Shown piece by piece: positions 33,079-41,490 of a DNA stretch of 64,000 nucleotides. The DNA lies in the NCBI GenBank assembly GCA_023389855.1, contig JAEWDZ010000004.1, positions 1-64,000 on the forward strand, given 5' to 3'. The position numbers and the translations under genes are program-made. Source of the stretch: Bacteroidota bacterium (GTDB taxonomy: Bacteria > Bacteroidota > Bacteroidia > Bacteroidales > Porphyromonadaceae). The notes below the pieces were generated by a model. It was not told the origin of the DNA, did not search any database, and saw only the letters and a list, made by a program, of their open reading frames with translations. The first letter of the stretch is position 1. Each line of letters begins with the position of its first letter.

Positions 33079-33723
33079 TTAGTCTACAAAAAGATATTGA
33101 AATGATATGTGTCCTGATTTGAGTTCAGCGCTTTTGAAAGAGGTAAACTTGATGGCTACAGTTTTACCATTAGCTGTTTTTACGAAGAAAATATGAGGAT
33201 TAATATCGTACTTAGGTCCTCTATCTCCATGAGTAGTGTCGATCCACCCAAGACCTTTTCCATCTTTGCTCCCACCTGTAAGAGCTGGGTTTATTCCAGA
33301 ATCTGAATATTCCATTGAGTGCTCACCATTGTTGACCTCGAATTTAGAAAGCACTTTTCCCATTACGTCAACGACAAAATTTGGTTGTACGCTCTTAAGA
33401 TCTTTGAGTTCGGTGAGTTCACTTTCGAAACCACCTCCTTGACCTTTACCACTGACACCGCAATTGATCTTTATGTCTTGTCTATGGAACGCAATATCCC
33501 AAGAAAGATCTTGACTCATGTCTTCTGCTATCACAGCTTTTTTTACGAGAGCCTTTTTCTCGAAATTAAAGTACACCCAAGAGTCATAAGATGCAGCATC
33601 TAAAAATTCGACTGTTTGGATTTCATGTTTTTTTTCTTCTATGCCTTTTTTTTTGTCACAAGATGTGGCTAAAAGAGCTAATGAAAGCAACATAACTGTT
33701 GAGAGAAAGAAGTTTTTTTTCAT
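33079..33723 (-). CDS. hmuY: HmuY, haem-binding lipoprotein
   Basis: A 214-residue lipoprotein: MKKNFFLSTVMLLSLALLATSC gives a lipobox (LATSC) near residue 22, then a Lys-rich linker. The body is beta-rich, with AASYDSWVYFNFEKKALV near residues 46-63, DLSWDIAFHRQDIKIN near residues 72-87, and WIDTTHGDRGPKYDINPH near residues 161-178. Length matches known HmuY (about 216). In P. gingivalis HmuY takes haem from host haemoproteins and passes it to HmuR using two histidines. Here candidate axial ligands include His and Met in GEHSMEY and His in TTHGD, but I cannot align them with certainty. It has the operon's main promoter and probably the highest expression. Confidence 0.93.
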   Translation of the reverse strand: MKKNFFLSTVMLLSLALLATSCDKKKGIEEKKHEIQTVEFLDAASYDSWVYFNFEKKALVKKAVIAEDMSQDLSWDIAFHRQDIKINCGVSGKGQGGGFESELTELKDLKSVQPNFVVDVMGKVLSKFEVNNGEHSMEYSDSGINPALTGGSKDGKGLGWIDTTHGDRGPKYDINPHIFFVKTANGKTVAIKFTSFKSAELKSGHISFQYLFVD

Positions 33724-33825
33724 AATGCTATTAATTATAATTTAAGTTTTCTATTATTTGACGTATTGATTTATTGAGAGTATTTGAGTCTTTCCGATAA
33801 AAAATAGTGCTAGTACATGTTTCTG

Positions 33826-33856
33826 CAAAGTTACTTTCGGTTAAAGAAATGTGCAA
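33826..33856 (-). promoter_or_regulatory. Promoter of the hmuYRSTUV operon
   Basis: On the minus strand TTG (33856-33854), 20 nt, TAACTTTG (33833-33826). The leader to the hmuY ATG is about 100 nt. The -33 element sits inside a 10-mer (33849-33858) identical to that in the flavodoxin 2 promoter and touches the palindrome at 33857-33872. Confidence 0.85.
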
Positions 33857-33872
33857 TACCTAAAAATAGGTA
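33857..33872. promoter_or_regulatory. Palindromic operator candidate TACCTA-N4-TAGGTA at the hmuY promoter
   Basis: TACCTA (33857-33862) and TAGGTA (33867-33872) form a perfect inverted repeat around AAAA, directly upstream of and overlapping the -33 region of the hmuY promoter. The same hexamer occurs six times upstream of the ferredoxin at 60 kb. A regulator site is inferred; the protein is unknown. Confidence 0.6.
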
Positions 33873-33904
33873 ATCAATGGAAGGATACATGAACCCTAGA
33901 GCTA

Positions 33905-34813
33905 CTATTCCGTTTTTGTTCTAGGTGTATATATTTCCAAGGAACGGGCAGATATGGAGATCTCTATTTGTTTTCCCATTTTTAAACTCTCTCCATCCAA
34001 TTGTACAACTCCTGGTTGATCTCGTTCTATTACAATATGATCGCTTCGTAGCGACTCTATTTTTCGATTCTTATCAATGTTGTTAGTGAAAAGTTGCAAT
34101 GCCATTTGAGGCACTTCAATACCAGTGGTATTTCCAGCTATGATTAAATCGATTTTTCCATCGGAGGGGCTAGCATGAGGAGCTATAAATGCATTATTGC
34201 CATATTGGTCTATATTTGCACATGTTACTAGCATAGCCTCGCGTTCAATTGTTTTTCCTTCGGATGTGATCCTGTAGTGCTTAGGCCTAAAGGAAAAATA
34301 TTCCTCTATAGCGGAAATGATATAGGATGAAATACCTCTTGTCGAGGCCTGTGCATATCGCTGTGTTACCGCAGCATCAAAGCCTACTCCAAAAGTACAA
34401 AAGAAAGGTATACCATTAGCAAAAGCGGTATCGATTGCAGTAGTACCTCCCTGTTTAATGATTTCTATTGCCTCTTCTTCCTTATCAAGAGGGAGCCCTA
34501 AGGTCCTAGCTAACCCATTGCCACTTCCTTTAGGGACAATACCAAGTGGTATTCTACTATTGTATAGAGCTCCAGCAATTTCGTTAATGGTTCCATCTCC
34601 TCCAACTGCTATTATCGCATCGACATTATTCTTTATTGCTTGTTGCACCAAGAGTGAGGCGTCTCCTTTTCCTTTCGTGAAAGAGAAAAATATACGTTCG
34701 TTTTTTCCTGAAAAAGCTTCGGCCAACATAGTGGGAATACGATATTTTTTTCGTATCCCGCTAATCGGATTGATGATGGCAAAATATTTTTTTTCTTTGG
34801 TACTAAGAGTCAT
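33905..34813 (-). CDS. Diacylglycerol kinase-family lipid kinase (YegS/BmrU type)
   Basis: A 302-residue kinase. N-terminal AIINPISGIRKKYRIP, then VGGDGTINEIAGAL near residues 71-84, the nucleotide-binding G-G-D-G-T signature, and VPKGSGNGLARTLGLP near residues 95-110. The second domain has FGVGFDAAVTQRY. It ends with VQLDGE, the conserved segment of this superfamily. Substrate may be diacylglycerol, a sphingoid base or another lipid; Bacteroidales make sphingolipids, so a sphingosine-type substrate is possible. It is the last gene of a run dnaB-mtaB-GT-queF-this gene, 15 nt after queF. Confidence 0.88.
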   Translation of the reverse strand: MTLSTKEKKYFAIINPISGIRKKYRIPTMLAEAFSGKNERIFFSFTKGKGDASLLVQQAIKNNVDAIIAVGGDGTINEIAGALYNSRIPLGIVPKGSGNGLARTLGLPLDKEEEAIEIIKQGGTTAIDTAFANGIPFFCTFGVGFDAAVTQRYAQASTRGISSYIISAIEEYFSFRPKHYRITSEGKTIEREAMLVTCANIDQYGNNAFIAPHASPSDGKIDLIIAGNTTGIEVPQMALQLFTNNIDKNRKIESLRSDHIVIERDQPGVVQLDGESLKMGKQIEISISARSLEIYTPRTKTE

Positions 34814-34828
34814 GACACCATCATCATA

Positions 34829-35290
34829 TTAATGTTGTTGCAGCAGTCTTTCACGAGCCATTTTTTCGTAAGGAGTCCCTTCTTTACCGAAGTTAGTATA
34901 GGGTTTAATGCTAATCCCTCCACGCGGTGTAAAATCCCCCCACACCTCAATATATTTAGGGTCCATTAGTTTTATAAGGTCTTTCATAATTATATTAACG
35001 CAGTCTTCGTGAAAGGCTCCATGGCTACGGAAACTAAAAAGATAAAGTTTCAAACTTTTGCTTTCTACCATTCTGTCGTCTGGAATATAATTAATATACA
35101 AAGTTGCAAAATCCGGTTGACCTGTAATTGGACACAAGGCTGTAAACTCTGGGCATACGAAGCGTACTAAATAGTCAGTATCTCTATGTTTGTTATGAAA
35201 AATCTCCAATACTTCAGGAGCATAATCTTGCTTGTATTCGGTTTTCTTTCCTAATAACTGTAGATTCTCGTTTTCTCTGCTAGTTGACAT
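34829..35290 (-). CDS. queF: NADPH-dependent 7-cyano-7-deazaguanine reductase
   Basis: The 153-residue short-type QueF reduces preQ0 to preQ1 in queuosine synthesis. The catalytic cysteine is in EFTALCPITGQPDFATLYI near residues 48-66. The QueF nucleotide-binding motif ESKSLKLYLFSFR lies near residues 76-88, followed by the catalytic HEDCVN. It is a cytoplasmic enzyme of the tunnel-fold superfamily. It is tightly packed with flanking genes (12 and 15 nt gaps). No other queuosine genes are in the window. Confidence 0.96.
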   Translation of the reverse strand: MSTSRENENLQLLGKKTEYKQDYAPEVLEIFHNKHRDTDYLVRFVCPEFTALCPITGQPDFATLYINYIPDDRMVESKSLKLYLFSFRSHGAFHEDCVNIIMKDLIKLMDPKYIEVWGDFTPRGGISIKPYTNFGKEGTPYEKMARERLLQQH

Positions 35291-35302
35291 ATGTTATGAG
35301 AT

Positions 35303-36313
35303 TTAATTTGGTAATTGAAAATATTTTTTATGTCTTAGTATAAAGTATTGATATACGACACAGTATCTTTTTAGATGTGATTTTACTTCTTGTGGAGAAG
35401 GTTTGTAATGCTCTCTCATCTTTTTATAATCTTTTCTGGCTTCAAGAATAGCTTTTGCATGACTTTTTTTTCTCTGAAGCAAAAACAGTAAGACTGATAT
35501 TATATCTAGAAATAAGCGAATCAATAATATCCTTCTCGATATATGAGCAGGTAGATTCTTGTAGAGCATTAGGTAATTATTTCTATAATTCAGGTAGACT
35601 TTTTGTGGATTAATTGTAGCTAGAGTAGCTCCACCTACATGGTATACTTCGCTATCCGGACAGTAGTATACAGACTTCCCACTCCTGTAGATTCTCCAGC
35701 AAAGATCTATTTCTTCTTGATGAGCGAAAAAGAAGGGATCTAGTCCTCCGCATTCAATATAAGTATCCCGTTTTATAAATAGGCATGCTCCAGAAGCCCA
35801 CGAAATAGGAGTAGAAATATTATATTGGCCTTTATCTTCCTCAATTTCAGAAAATAATCGTCCTCGACAAAAAGGGTATCCATATTTGTCAATATAGCCA
35901 CCAGCAGCTCCTGCATATTCAAAATATGAAGGATGCTTATAACTTTTGATTTTAGGTTGTACTGCAGCAATATGAGGAGATTCTAAAAGAGACATCGGGC
36001 CTTCAATCCAATTCTTTGTTACTTGAACATCGCTGTTTAGTAGACATATATAGCGGTAGTCCGATAGTTGAATCGCTTTATTATAGCCTTCTGCAAAACC
36101 ATAGTTTTTTTCAAATGAATATAGGACAACTTCAGGAAAATTTTCCTTTATCCACTCAACGGATCCGTCGATTGAATTATTGTCAGCCACGATGATGGTT
36201 GCTTTTTTTTTAGGGGTTTCCCGCATTAGAGTAGGCAAAAACTCGTTTAATAAATGGCGTCCATTCCAGTTTAATACGATAACCGCTAAAGGTGTTCTGA
36301 AATCCTTATTCAT
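35303..36313 (-). CDS. Glycosyltransferase, GT2 family (rhamnosyltransferase-like)
   Basis: A 336-residue GT-A enzyme. AVIVLNWNGRHLLNEFLPTL opens the domain; VADNNSIDGSVEWIKENFP near residues 40-58 binds the nucleotide, and CLLNSDVQVTKNWI near residues 90-103 is the D-x-D equivalent. ASGACLFIKRDTYIECGGLD and HQEEIDLCWR correspond to the ED acceptor region. The C-terminal 80 residues are basic with a hydrophobic stretch (LLIRLFLDIISVLLFLLQ) that probably attaches to the membrane. It resembles rhamnosyltransferase-type GT2 of LPS assembly. The rest of its operon (dnaB, mtaB, queF) does not point to a pathway. Confidence 0.88.
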   Translation of the reverse strand: MNKDFRTPLAVIVLNWNGRHLLNEFLPTLMRETPKKKATIIVADNNSIDGSVEWIKENFPEVVLYSFEKNYGFAEGYNKAIQLSDYRYICLLNSDVQVTKNWIEGPMSLLESPHIAAVQPKIKSYKHPSYFEYAGAAGGYIDKYGYPFCRGRLFSEIEEDKGQYNISTPISWASGACLFIKRDTYIECGGLDPFFFAHQEEIDLCWRIYRSGKSVYYCPDSEVYHVGGATLATINPQKVYLNYRNNYLMLYKNLPAHISRRILLIRLFLDIISVLLFLLQRKKSHAKAILEARKDYKKMREHYKPSPQEVKSHLKRYCVVYQYFILRHKKYFQLPN

Positions 36314-36326
36314 GGCGTTCTCCTTA

Positions 36327-37667
36327 TCAAATAAGATCTACTGTACAGTGCTCTGTTCCTGGTTCTTGAGGACCTATAATTACTGTAGTTATATTTCCTG
36401 CAAGAGTCTCATTATAAGGTGCTACTACACGTATATAGTTTTCAGTAAAACCACACATAAATCCGTTGTTGTCACTTTTTTCCCACAATACGCAGAGTTT
36501 TTGTCCAATAAATTGACTATAGAACGCAGATAGATGTTTATTACTTATTTGTTGGAGTCGTTTGGAGCGAATCTTCTTCATTGCGGGGGAAACAATTGGT
36601 CGAATGCCAAGAGCATCCGTACCCTCGCGCTCACTGTAAGGAAAAATATGTAGTCGCGTAAAGGGAGTCTCTGCAATAAAACGTTCGCTTTCCTCAAATA
36701 AATTATCCGTTTCACCTCTCATTCCCACAATCACATCCACGCCAATAAAAGCTTCAGGTGTAAGGACCTTAATCTTTTCAACGCGATCCAGAAAAAGAGA
36801 TCTTCGATACTGGCGTCGCATCAGTTTTAAGATTTCATCACTACCGCTCTGTAAAGGTATATGCCAATGCGGCATAAAACGATGGCTTTCAGCGACAGCG
36901 TGAATAAGGTCATCGCTGATGAGGTCAGGTTCCAGACTACTTATCCGATACCGATCTATCCCTTCCACTTTGTCTAATGCAATAACTAGATCAATTAATG
37001 ATTCTTTTGTTGACTTTCCAAAGTCCCCTATGTTAACCCCTGTTAAGACTATTTCTCGCCCGCCATTATCGGCTACTTCATGAGCTTTTTTTACTAGACT
37101 TTCAATAGATCCATTTCTACTTCTTCCCCTAGCCTTAGGTATCGTACAGTAGCTACATGCATAGTTACATCCATCTTGAACTTTGAGAAAATGTCTCGTT
37201 CGATCATCCAAAGAGCACCCATCTTCGAAAATGTGCATATGACTCCGATCTGCAAGATAGACTGGCTTGGGTGATTTTACTAGCATTTGTCCAGAAAAAA
37301 AGTCTTTCAAATGCTCAACAATTTCACTTTTTCTACCAGCTCCCACTACCATGCTGACACCTGGAATGGCCAACACTTGCTCTCCAGCTAATTGGGCATA
37401 ACATCCCGTGACAACAACTGCCGCTCCTTTGTTTTCTCGTACTACTTTTCTTATTAGTGATCTGGCTTTTTTATCTGCAACAGATGTTACAGTACACGTA
37501 TTTATAATACATATATCCGCTATTTCATTTTCTTGAGCACGGAAAACGCCTTCTTGCTCCAAATCACCCGAAAGAGTAGAGGTTTCTGAAAAATTGAGTT
37601 TACATCCTAATGTATAATAGGACGCACGTTTACCTCTTAGACAAGTTTCGCGGTTTATAGCACACAT
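36327..37667 (-). CDS. mtaB: tRNA t6A37 methylthiotransferase
   Basis: A 446-residue radical-SAM methylthiotransferase that adds a methylthio group to t6A37 in tRNA. The UPF0004 N-terminal domain has YTLGCKLNFSETS and two further cluster cysteines in IINTCTVT and VVTGCYAQ. The radical-SAM CxxxCxxC is in VQDGCNYACSYCTIPKARG near residues 167-185. A C-terminal TRAM-like region follows. GCKLN marks MtaB rather than RimO or MiaB. Another member, RimO, is at 52110-53408. It begins 3 nt after dnaB. Confidence 0.94.
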   Translation of the reverse strand: MCAINRETCLRGKRASYYTLGCKLNFSETSTLSGDLEQEGVFRAQENEIADICIINTCTVTSVADKKARSLIRKVVRENKGAAVVVTGCYAQLAGEQVLAIPGVSMVVGAGRKSEIVEHLKDFFSGQMLVKSPKPVYLADRSHMHIFEDGCSLDDRTRHFLKVQDGCNYACSYCTIPKARGRSRNGSIESLVKKAHEVADNGGREIVLTGVNIGDFGKSTKESLIDLVIALDKVEGIDRYRISSLEPDLISDDLIHAVAESHRFMPHWHIPLQSGSDEILKLMRRQYRRSLFLDRVEKIKVLTPEAFIGVDVIVGMRGETDNLFEESERFIAETPFTRLHIFPYSEREGTDALGIRPIVSPAMKKIRSKRLQQISNKHLSAFYSQFIGQKLCVLWEKSDNNGFMCGFTENYIRVVAPYNETLAGNITTVIIGPQEPGTEHCTVDLI

Positions 37668-37670
37668 CTT

Positions 37671-39167
37671 TTAAAAAGGATCTTCAAATTCTTCACGACC
37701 AAAATTTTCAGATGGCGGTATGTATCCAATACTAGAATCCATAGAAGCGATATTACCACTTCCTACGGGAGTAAATTTCGTAAACTCTTTACGGAATGTC
37801 ATGCGAAAATCCCCTGTTGCACCATTTCTATTTTTCGCTAATACGAAAACTCCCATTCCCACTGTTGAAGTATTGTCTTCCTGGAAAGTTAAGATATTAT
37901 ATACTTCTGGGCGATGTAGAAAGCCAACAATGTCGGCATCCTGTTCGATAGAACCAGATTCACGAAGGTCGGAGAGTTGTGGTTGCCTACTGTTACTGTC
38001 ACTTTGCTGTCTTTTTTCAATATCACGATTCAACTGAGCAAGGGCAATAATAGGAATTTGTAGTTCTTTAGCTAAACTCTTGAGTGAACGTGATATAAGA
38101 CTAATCTCTTGTTCTCTACTACCATACTGCAAGCCTTCAGCTGTCATCAATTGTAAGTAGTCTATGACGATAAGCTGCACACCCTTCTCTCGAACAGCAC
38201 GCCGAGCCTTGCTCCGGAGTTCAAAAATCGATAGACCTGGGGTTTCATCGAGATAAAGAGGTTTTCCGCAAAGCATTTCTTTTCTTATTGCAAGTGTTTC
38301 CCATTCATAATATTCTAGCTGTCCCGATCGTAACTTGCTAAGAGGAATTTCACATACATTACTCAAGACACGCATCATCAGAGACTCGTTGCTCATCTCT
38401 AGAGAAAAGAAGAGTGTGGGAATACTCATATCCACAGAGAGTGTTTTTAGGAGAGAGAGAGCAAACGCTGTCTTACCCATGGCAGGTCGTGCTCCGATAA
38501 TAATCAACTCTCCTGGATGTAAACCACTCGTAAGAGTATCCAATTCGGGAAATCCTGTAATTAATCCACTGATACCTGTTTCACACTTCGAAGCTTCTTC
38601 GATTTTTTGGGTTAAAATAGGTAAGAAGGCATCTGCTCGCGCAAAATCCTTCTTCATCTTAGACCGAGACAATTCAAAAAGATGTCCTTCAGCCCTTTGC
38701 ATTTGCTGTACGATATCTTCACTATCCTCGTATGCTGAGGAAAGAACCTCTCCAGCAAAATCAATCAGAGCGCGGCTTAGAAATTTATCTGCTACGACTT
38801 GGGCATGGTAAGAAAGGCTCGATATGGAGGGTAAGTCTCTGGTAAGTTCTGCTATATATGTAGGACCTCCAGCGCTCTCTAGATTTCCAGTTTTTCGTAA
38901 TTCCTCTGTTACCGTAAGCATGTCTACAGGATGCTCACGGAGGGATAATGTATGCATTGCCTCATAGATATATCTATGGGGCTTGAAATAAAAACTCTCT
39001 GGTTTCAGTAGTTGCTGAACTTCTATGAAACCGTCCTCTTCTAGCATGAGAGCTCCTAGTACGGCCTGCTCAAATTCTATTGAATGTGGAGGCAATTGAC
39101 CATCAAAAGCAATATTGTCGTAATTATTTTTATTGCTCTTTGTTGTATTACGATTTGATTTGGCCAT
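37671..39167 (-). CDS. dnaB: Replicative DNA helicase
   Basis: A 498-residue DnaB hexameric helicase. The N-terminal primase-interacting domain is at about residues 25-130 (LPPHSIEFEQAVLGALMLEE). The RecA-like domain follows, with Walker A IIGARPAMGKTAFALSLL near residues 225-242. Walker B-like LIVIDYLQLM and the DnaB4 motif AQLNRDIEKRQ come next, with SDLRESGSIEQDADIVGFLH near residues 406-425. No intein is present. The 57-nt gap from lepA lacks a recognisable promoter, so it may be transcribed from the lepA promoter. Confidence 0.97.
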   Translation of the reverse strand: MAKSNRNTTKSNKNNYDNIAFDGQLPPHSIEFEQAVLGALMLEEDGFIEVQQLLKPESFYFKPHRYIYEAMHTLSLREHPVDMLTVTEELRKTGNLESAGGPTYIAELTRDLPSISSLSYHAQVVADKFLSRALIDFAGEVLSSAYEDSEDIVQQMQRAEGHLFELSRSKMKKDFARADAFLPILTQKIEEASKCETGISGLITGFPELDTLTSGLHPGELIIIGARPAMGKTAFALSLLKTLSVDMSIPTLFFSLEMSNESLMMRVLSNVCEIPLSKLRSGQLEYYEWETLAIRKEMLCGKPLYLDETPGLSIFELRSKARRAVREKGVQLIVIDYLQLMTAEGLQYGSREQEISLISRSLKSLAKELQIPIIALAQLNRDIEKRQQSDSNSRQPQLSDLRESGSIEQDADIVGFLHRPEVYNILTFQEDNTSTVGMGVFVLAKNRNGATGDFRMTFRKEFTKFTPVGSGNIASMDSSIGYIPPSENFGREEFEDPF

Positions 39168-39224
39168 CGTATCAATAAAGTATTAGAACCTCAAGAATAA
39201 TAGGGTACGAAGTTCACTTTCTAA

Positions 39225-41012
39225 CTAATCGAGTTTTAATACTGCAAGGAATGCTTTTTGAGGAACCTGTACAGTACCGATCTGCTTCATTCGTTTTTTT
39301 CCCTCTTTTTGTTTTTCTAGTAGTTTGCGTTTACGGCTTATATCTCCACCATAGCATTTTGCAGTCACATCTTTTCGGACGGCCTTGATGGTTTCTCGAG
39401 CAATAACTTTAGCTCCTATAGTTGCTTGTACTGCAATATCAAATTGTTGGCGAGGTATCAATTCTTTTAACTTTTCACACATGCGCCTTCCGAAAGGAAC
39501 ACTATTATCAATATGTGTTAGCGTAGAGAGCGCATCCACCGGATCTCCATTAAGCAGAATATCTAATTTTACTAATTTAGATGGTCTATATTCGGACATA
39601 TGATAGTCGAAAGAAGCATAGCCTCGAGATATGCTTTTTAGTTTATCATAAAAATCAATTACAATTTCTCCCAGAGGCATGTCAAAAATTACTTCTACAC
39701 GATTCCCTGAAATAAAATCTTGCTTGATGAGAATACCACGTTTGTCAAGGCATAGAGATATCACGGGTCCAATATAATCTGCTTTGGTAATGATCGTTGC
39801 ACGAATATAGGGCTCATCAATGCTTTCTATTTTTGTCGGATCTGGCAATCCACTAGGATTGTGTACCTCTAAGACTTCTCCTTTTTTTCCATGAACAATG
39901 TATGATACGTTGGGAACGGTCGTAATGACGTTCATATTAAACTCTCTATCGAGGCGTTCTTGGATTATCTCCATATGAAGCAGTCCAAGAAATCCACATC
40001 GAAATCCGAACCCTAGGGCAGAACTGCTTTCATGGGTAAAGGTAAGGGAGGCATCATTAAGTTGAAGCTTCTCTAGGGACGTGCGAAGATTTTCATAGTC
40101 CTCTGGATCTATCGGATAAACACCGGCAAAGACCATCGGTTTAACTTCTTTAAATCCAGCAATTGCTTCCTCAGCTGGGCGATTGACATGAGTGATCGTA
40201 TCCCCTACACGGACCTCTTTACTTTCTTTAATACCAGAAATAATGTAACCAACATCACCTGTCGAAATAGTCGCTTTAGGCTGCATTTCCAACTTGAGTG
40301 TTCCTACCTCATCTGCCTGGTATTCCATACCTGTGGCTATAAACTTTACTTTATCCTTTTGAGATATAGATCCATTTACAACTTTGAAGTAAGCAATGAT
40401 GCCACGGAATGGATTGAATACAGAGTCGAATACCAGCGCCTGTAAGGGAGCCTCTGGATCTCCTGTAGGATGGGGTATCTCTTGTACAATTGTTTCTAGA
40501 ATAGCAGCAATACCTTCGCCCGTTTTTCCACTGGCTCGAAGGATCGAATTCCGATCACATCCGAGTAGTTCAACGATTTGATCTTCAACTTCGTCAGGAT
40601 TTGAGCCAGGAAGGTCGATTTTATTGATTACGGGTATTATAGTAAGATCATTTTCAATAGCCAAGTAAAGGTTGCTGATGGTCTGTGCTTGTATCCCTTG
40701 TGAAGCATCTACTACAAGTAATGCTCCTTCGCATGCTGCTATGGATCGTGATACTTCGTAGCTGAAGTCAACATGCCCTGGTGTGTCTATTAAATTAAGA
40801 ATATACTCCTCTTCTTCGTACTTGTAGCGCATTTGTATAGCATGACTTTTTATCGTAATTCCACGCTCACGCTCCAAATCCATATTATCCAATACTTGGT
40901 CCTTTTGATCTTTGGGTTCTATAGTGCCTGTATATTCTAAGAGACGATCTGCCAATGTACTCTTACCGTGATCGATATGGGCAATGATACAGAAGTTTCG
41001 GATATTTTTCAT
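39225..41012 (-). CDS. lepA: Elongation factor 4 (LepA)
   Basis: A 595-residue translational GTPase, at the usual length. G1 AHIDHGKSTLADRLLE near the N-terminus, G2 ERERGITIKSHAI, G3 DTPGHVDFSYEVSRS, G4 NKIDLP, then EF-G-like domains and the specific C-terminal domain ending VLKLD. EF4 helps back-translocation or assembly of stalled ribosomes. Its promoter lies 150 nt upstream, in a region shared with the divergent Xus-like receptor. Confidence 0.97.
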   Translation of the reverse strand: MKNIRNFCIIAHIDHGKSTLADRLLEYTGTIEPKDQKDQVLDNMDLERERGITIKSHAIQMRYKYEEEEYILNLIDTPGHVDFSYEVSRSIAACEGALLVVDASQGIQAQTISNLYLAIENDLTIIPVINKIDLPGSNPDEVEDQIVELLGCDRNSILRASGKTGEGIAAILETIVQEIPHPTGDPEAPLQALVFDSVFNPFRGIIAYFKVVNGSISQKDKVKFIATGMEYQADEVGTLKLEMQPKATISTGDVGYIISGIKESKEVRVGDTITHVNRPAEEAIAGFKEVKPMVFAGVYPIDPEDYENLRTSLEKLQLNDASLTFTHESSSALGFGFRCGFLGLLHMEIIQERLDREFNMNVITTVPNVSYIVHGKKGEVLEVHNPSGLPDPTKIESIDEPYIRATIITKADYIGPVISLCLDKRGILIKQDFISGNRVEVIFDMPLGEIVIDFYDKLKSISRGYASFDYHMSEYRPSKLVKLDILLNGDPVDALSTLTHIDNSVPFGRRMCEKLKELIPRQQFDIAVQATIGAKVIARETIKAVRKDVTAKCYGGDISRKRKLLEKQKEGKKRMKQIGTVQVPQKAFLAVLKLD

Positions 41013-41160
41013 TGATTATGAAGATTCTTTTGTTCTAAAGTGGGGCGTATAAAAGCATTTTTGGGGTATATGGGGATGATTTTTACCGAACGAAATTGTT
41101 CCGATATTACTCCCAATTAATCCCGTATGCATGTTTATGCCATTACTTTGATAAGGCCTA

Positions 41161-41191
41161 CAAAGTTACTCAAATAATATGAATTTTCAAA
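41161..41191 (-). promoter_or_regulatory. Promoter of lepA
   Basis: On the minus strand TTTG (41191-41188), 19 nt, TAACTTTG (41168-41161), close to perfect. The leader is about 145 nt. An inverted repeat TACCG-CTT-CGGTA (41197-41209) abuts the -33 element. Confidence 0.85.
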
Positions 41192-41209
41192 TAGATACCG
41201 CTTCGGTAA

Positions 41210-41420
41210 ACCCTATTATATCTGATATGACATATCCTATCAATACAATGGCTTACAAAAGAATTCATAGTATCGGTTGAGATTTTCATATTTGCTCTAT
41301 TTTCCAGCCTTAAATACATAATAGGTTTTTCTATCTTCTTTTTTGTCTCTTCAAGAGTCTTGTTTTCTGTTTTACCTACAACTCTTTATTTTATTCCTAC
41401 TGAATACCACTTAATAGGGA
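41210..41420. other. Intergenic region between lepA and the Xus-like operon
   Basis: No open frame of note. It separates two divergent promoters. It is AT-rich and I see no TACCTA site here, unlike at hmuY and the ferredoxin. Confidence 0.4.
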
Positions 41421-41451
41421 TTGACTATACCACTAATTACAATTAATTTTG
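41421..41451 (+). promoter_or_regulatory. Promoter of the Xus-like operon
   Basis: TTG at 41421-41423, 20 nt, TAATTTTG at 41444-41451. The -7 element overlaps a TTG at 41449 that begins the longest open frame, so translation must start further on (ATG 41491). Confidence 0.78.
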
Positions 41452-41490
41452 CAGCCGAAAACGAATATACGAGCGAATAAAATTTTCTGG

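Noticed and set aside
41449..41490. TTG start for the Xus-like receptor
   Set aside because: The codon lies in the -7 promoter element, so it cannot be in the transcript; ATG 41491 gives a proper signal peptide.
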